NCBI GenBank assembly: GCA_030607655.1
Contig: JAUWJN010000090.1
Coordinates: forward strand, 1 to 8,289
DNA length: 8,289 nucleotides
Direction: 5' to 3'
Origin: a bacterium
Lineage (GTDB): Bacteria > Armatimonadota > Zipacnadia > Zipacnadales > Zipacnadaceae
A program made the translations under genes and the position numbers. Below the pieces are notes generated by a model that was given only the letters and a program-made list of their open reading frames with translations, had not been told where the DNA came from and did not search any database. How positions within the stretch are numbered: the first letter of the stretch is position 1; the number at the start of each line of letters is the position of its first letter. Shown here piece after piece: positions 7,050-8,289 of the stretch.

Positions 7050-8066
7050 TCACTCATTGTCATCCGTCAACTGCTGGCCATGCTCTGGGGCGGGCCGAGG
7101 CAGCTCTGTGCGGATATGATACTGGGCCGATATCATTTGCTGGGAGACAATTCTTTCCAGGTATTCTCCCACCAGGCCGAAGGAGAACAGTATCACCCCG
7201 CCGGTAAACAGGACCACCAGAATCGTGCTGGTGAATCCTGACACTGTTATCTGACCGACCAATTTCTTGACTAAGAAATAAATCCCCACGAGTAGGCTGA
7301 CTGCGGCGCTGCCCAGCCCAAGCCAGCTCATCATGCGCAAGGGCAGCGAACTGTAGTTAAGGATACTGTCCAGCGTGTCACTGACCAGCCGCCGCAGAGT
7401 ATAACCCGACTGACCTTGGCTGCGCGGCTGATGCTGCACGGGCACGTTCTTGATGCGGGTGGTTATGGAAAGGATAATAAGGCCGATCCGGGGCCGGGCA
7501 TGGCGCGCCTTGCAAATCTCGCCAAGCACAGCACGGTTGATGATGCGAAAACTGGTCAGCGCCAGGCCCGGGTCCTTGTTGAAGATGATGCGCTGGAGGC
7601 GGCCCTGCAGCCAGGTGCCGGCGTTGCGGAAGGCGGAGTGCTTCTTCCTCTCGTACTTGCCCATCACCACGTCTACTTCCGGGTCGGACTCCAGCGCCCC
7701 GATGAGTTTAGGGATCTCTTCCGGGGGGTGCTGCAGGTCGTCATCTATGGTGATGGCGTAGCACCCGCGGCAGTAGTCAAGGCCGCACTTCAGCGCACAG
7801 TGCTGACCGTGATTCCTCATTAGGCGGAAGGCGCGGATTGGCTCGCCCTGGTCGTGCAGGGCCTCGATTACGCGCCAGGAGTTGTCCCGGCTGCCGTCGT
7901 CTACCAGCACGATCTCGTAGGAGCGGCCCAGACCGCTAAATACCTCACCGATACGTCGGACCAGTGGCTCCAGAGTCTGCTCGGAATTGTACACCGGGAC
8001 TACGACCGAGAACTCTACTTCGGGAGTAGTGTCCTTGGTGTTCTTATCGGTCAACCCAGTCGCCAC
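7050..8066 (-). CDS. ArnC/GtrB-like GT2 glycosyltransferase with two C-terminal membrane helices
   Basis: This protein has 338 residues and starts at GTG 8066 after a near-perfect SD. The GT-A fold begins with S-V-V-V-P-V-Y-N (20-27), then V-D-D-G-S-R-D-N-S (55-63), R-N-H-G-Q-H (84-89), the metal/nucleotide D-D-D-L-Q-H-P-P-E-E-I-P (108-119) and R-S-Q-G-Q-S-G-Y (215-222). Two membrane helices lie at about 247-267 and 279-301, followed by V-G-E-Y-L-E-R-I (299-306) and a polar tail. The order, length and S-L-P-L-R-M segment before the first helix match E. coli ArnC (322 residues) and the GtrB/DPM group. These enzymes move one sugar from a nucleotide to a polyprenyl phosphate on the inner face of the membrane. 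The sugar cannot be read from sequence. The adjacent acetyltransferase and nearby wecE suggest a Fuc4NAc-type sugar. It probably leads an operon with the acetyltransferase, whose ATG lies 72 bases downstream. Confidence 0.88.
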   Translation of the reverse strand: MATGLTDKNTKDTTPEVEFSVVVPVYNSEQTLEPLVRRIGEVFSGLGRSYEIVLVDDGSRDNSWRVIEALHDQGEPIRAFRLMRNHGQHCALKCGLDYCRGCYAITIDDDLQHPPEEIPKLIGALESDPEVDVVMGKYERKKHSAFRNAGTWLQGRLQRIIFNKDPGLALTSFRIINRAVLGEICKARHARPRIGLIILSITTRIKNVPVQHQPRSQGQSGYTLRRLVSDTLDSILNYSSLPLRMMSWLGLGSAAVSLLVGIYFLVKKLVGQITVSGFTSTILVVLFTGGVILFSFGLVGEYLERIVSQQMISAQYHIRTELPRPAPEHGQQLTDDNE

Positions 8067-8070
8067 AATG

Positions 8071-8080
8071 CACCTCCTCC
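8071..8080 (-). promoter_or_regulatory. Near-perfect ribosome binding site of the GT2 gene
   Basis: On the minus strand GGAGGAGGTG occupies 8080-8071, four bases before GTG 8066 (five to eight depending on the pairing register). It supports the non-ATG start. Confidence 0.75.
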
Positions 8081-8084
8081 GATC

Positions 8085-8175
8085 TTTGCCGCATTTGCCA
8101 GGTGTAAAATTCTTTGCCGGCTATATGAATTCCTCCCTGTGCTGACTGGTTATTTGCCAACCCCGGGGATTTGCC
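8085..8175 (-). repeat. Cluster of five GGCAAA hexamers in the GT2 leader
   Basis: On the plus strand TTTGCC occurs at 8085-8090, 8094-8099, 8113-8118, 8153-8158 and 8170-8175, all in the same orientation. Read in the direction of the GT2 gene these are GGCAAA. The gaps between copies are irregular (start-to-start 9, 19, 40 and 17). They may be regulator sites or part of a structured leader. No known riboswitch could be matched. Confidence 0.5.
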
Positions 8176-8207
8176 GGCCCGGGCGAGGCGGGCAACCGCC
8201 AGCCGGC
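8173..8207. repeat. GC-rich hairpin upstream of the GT2 leader
   Basis: GCCGGC at 8173-8178 and 8202-8207 can pair with each other. Inside, GGCGG at 8187-8191 pairs with CCGCC at 8196-8200 around a four-base loop. The left arm has eight unpaired bases against one on the right. It lies just past a possible gene end at 8234 and could terminate that message, but there is no T-tract. Confidence 0.4.
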
Positions 8208-8233
8208 CAGAGCGTCTGGATTCAGTGCAAAAT

Positions 8234-8289
8234 CTAGGCAACCAGCTCCTGGGGGCGACCGCGCCGCAGTTGTAGAGGTCTAGACGTGC
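8234..8289 (-). CDS. Possible 3' end of an upstream leftward gene (partial)
   Basis: Reading leftward from the window's right edge, one frame is open for 17 codons and ends at TAG 8236-8234. It encodes TSRPLQLRRGRPQELVA. Its polar, Arg-rich composition and the hairpin just after it fit a protein C-terminus. A frame this short could be open by chance, and no homology can be judged. Confidence 0.22.
   Translation of the reverse strand, partial: TSRPLQLRRGRPQELVA

Noticed and set aside
7416..7823. 135-codon open frame on the plus strand
   Set aside because: It lies wholly inside the well-supported GT2 gene on the other strand and shows no domain.
8071..8175. Cyclic-di-GMP (GEMM) riboswitch suggested by GCACAGGG and GGCAAA elements
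   Set aside because: The order and spacing of these elements and the paired regions of that class are not present; only short fragments match.
7854..8237. 127-codon plus-strand frame across the GT2 start and leader
   Set aside because: It runs antisense through the catalytic region of the GT2 gene and through the leader repeats, with low-complexity Pro/Gly/Arg content.
8044..8241. 65-codon minus-strand frame overlapping the GT2 start
   Set aside because: It crosses the hairpin and the GGCAAA cluster, has no clear SD, and overlaps a better-supported start in another frame.

Overview
The window is bacterial chromosomal DNA, gene-dense, with strong Shine-Dalgarno (SD) sequences and mostly high G+C. 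It carries part of a surface-polysaccharide or glycolipid locus. The taxon cannot be fixed from these genes. The closest recognisable relatives (WecE, WecD, ArnC and AftB-like proteins) occur in many phyla. I see no rRNA, tRNA, CRISPR array or transposase.

Layout: three genes run rightward in bases 2-4399. They are a large polytopic membrane protein cut by the left edge, a second smaller polytopic membrane protein, and a clear WecE-type sugar aminotransferase. Three genes run leftward from 8066 to 4419: an ArnC/GtrB-like GT2 glycosyltransferase with two C-terminal membrane helices, a WecD-like GNAT acetyltransferase, and an AftB-like GT-C membrane glycosyltransferase. The two sets converge at about 4400-4418. 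A short reading frame ending at 8234 may be the tail of another leftward gene. The 223 bases right of the GT2 gene hold a leader with five GGCAAA copies and a GC-rich hairpin.

Working together (inference): WecE would make dTDP-4-amino-4,6-dideoxy-galactose, and the WecD-like enzyme would N-acetylate it to dTDP-Fuc4NAc. The GT2 resembles enzymes that place one sugar on undecaprenyl phosphate, and GT-C enzymes use such lipid-phosphate sugars outside the membrane. The set therefore has the logic of the Arn pathway (aminotransferase, N-acyltransferase, ArnC-like carrier transferase, GT-C transferase) but with an acetylated Fuc4N-type sugar. The upstream dTDP-glucose genes (rmlA/rmlB type) are not in the window.

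The window is a mosaic. Rows inside the AftB-like gene are about 37-52% G+C, while sampled rows in the aminotransferase and GT2 genes reach 70-75%. The change is abrupt near 4455 and 6150, suggesting that this gene was inserted into an existing cluster.
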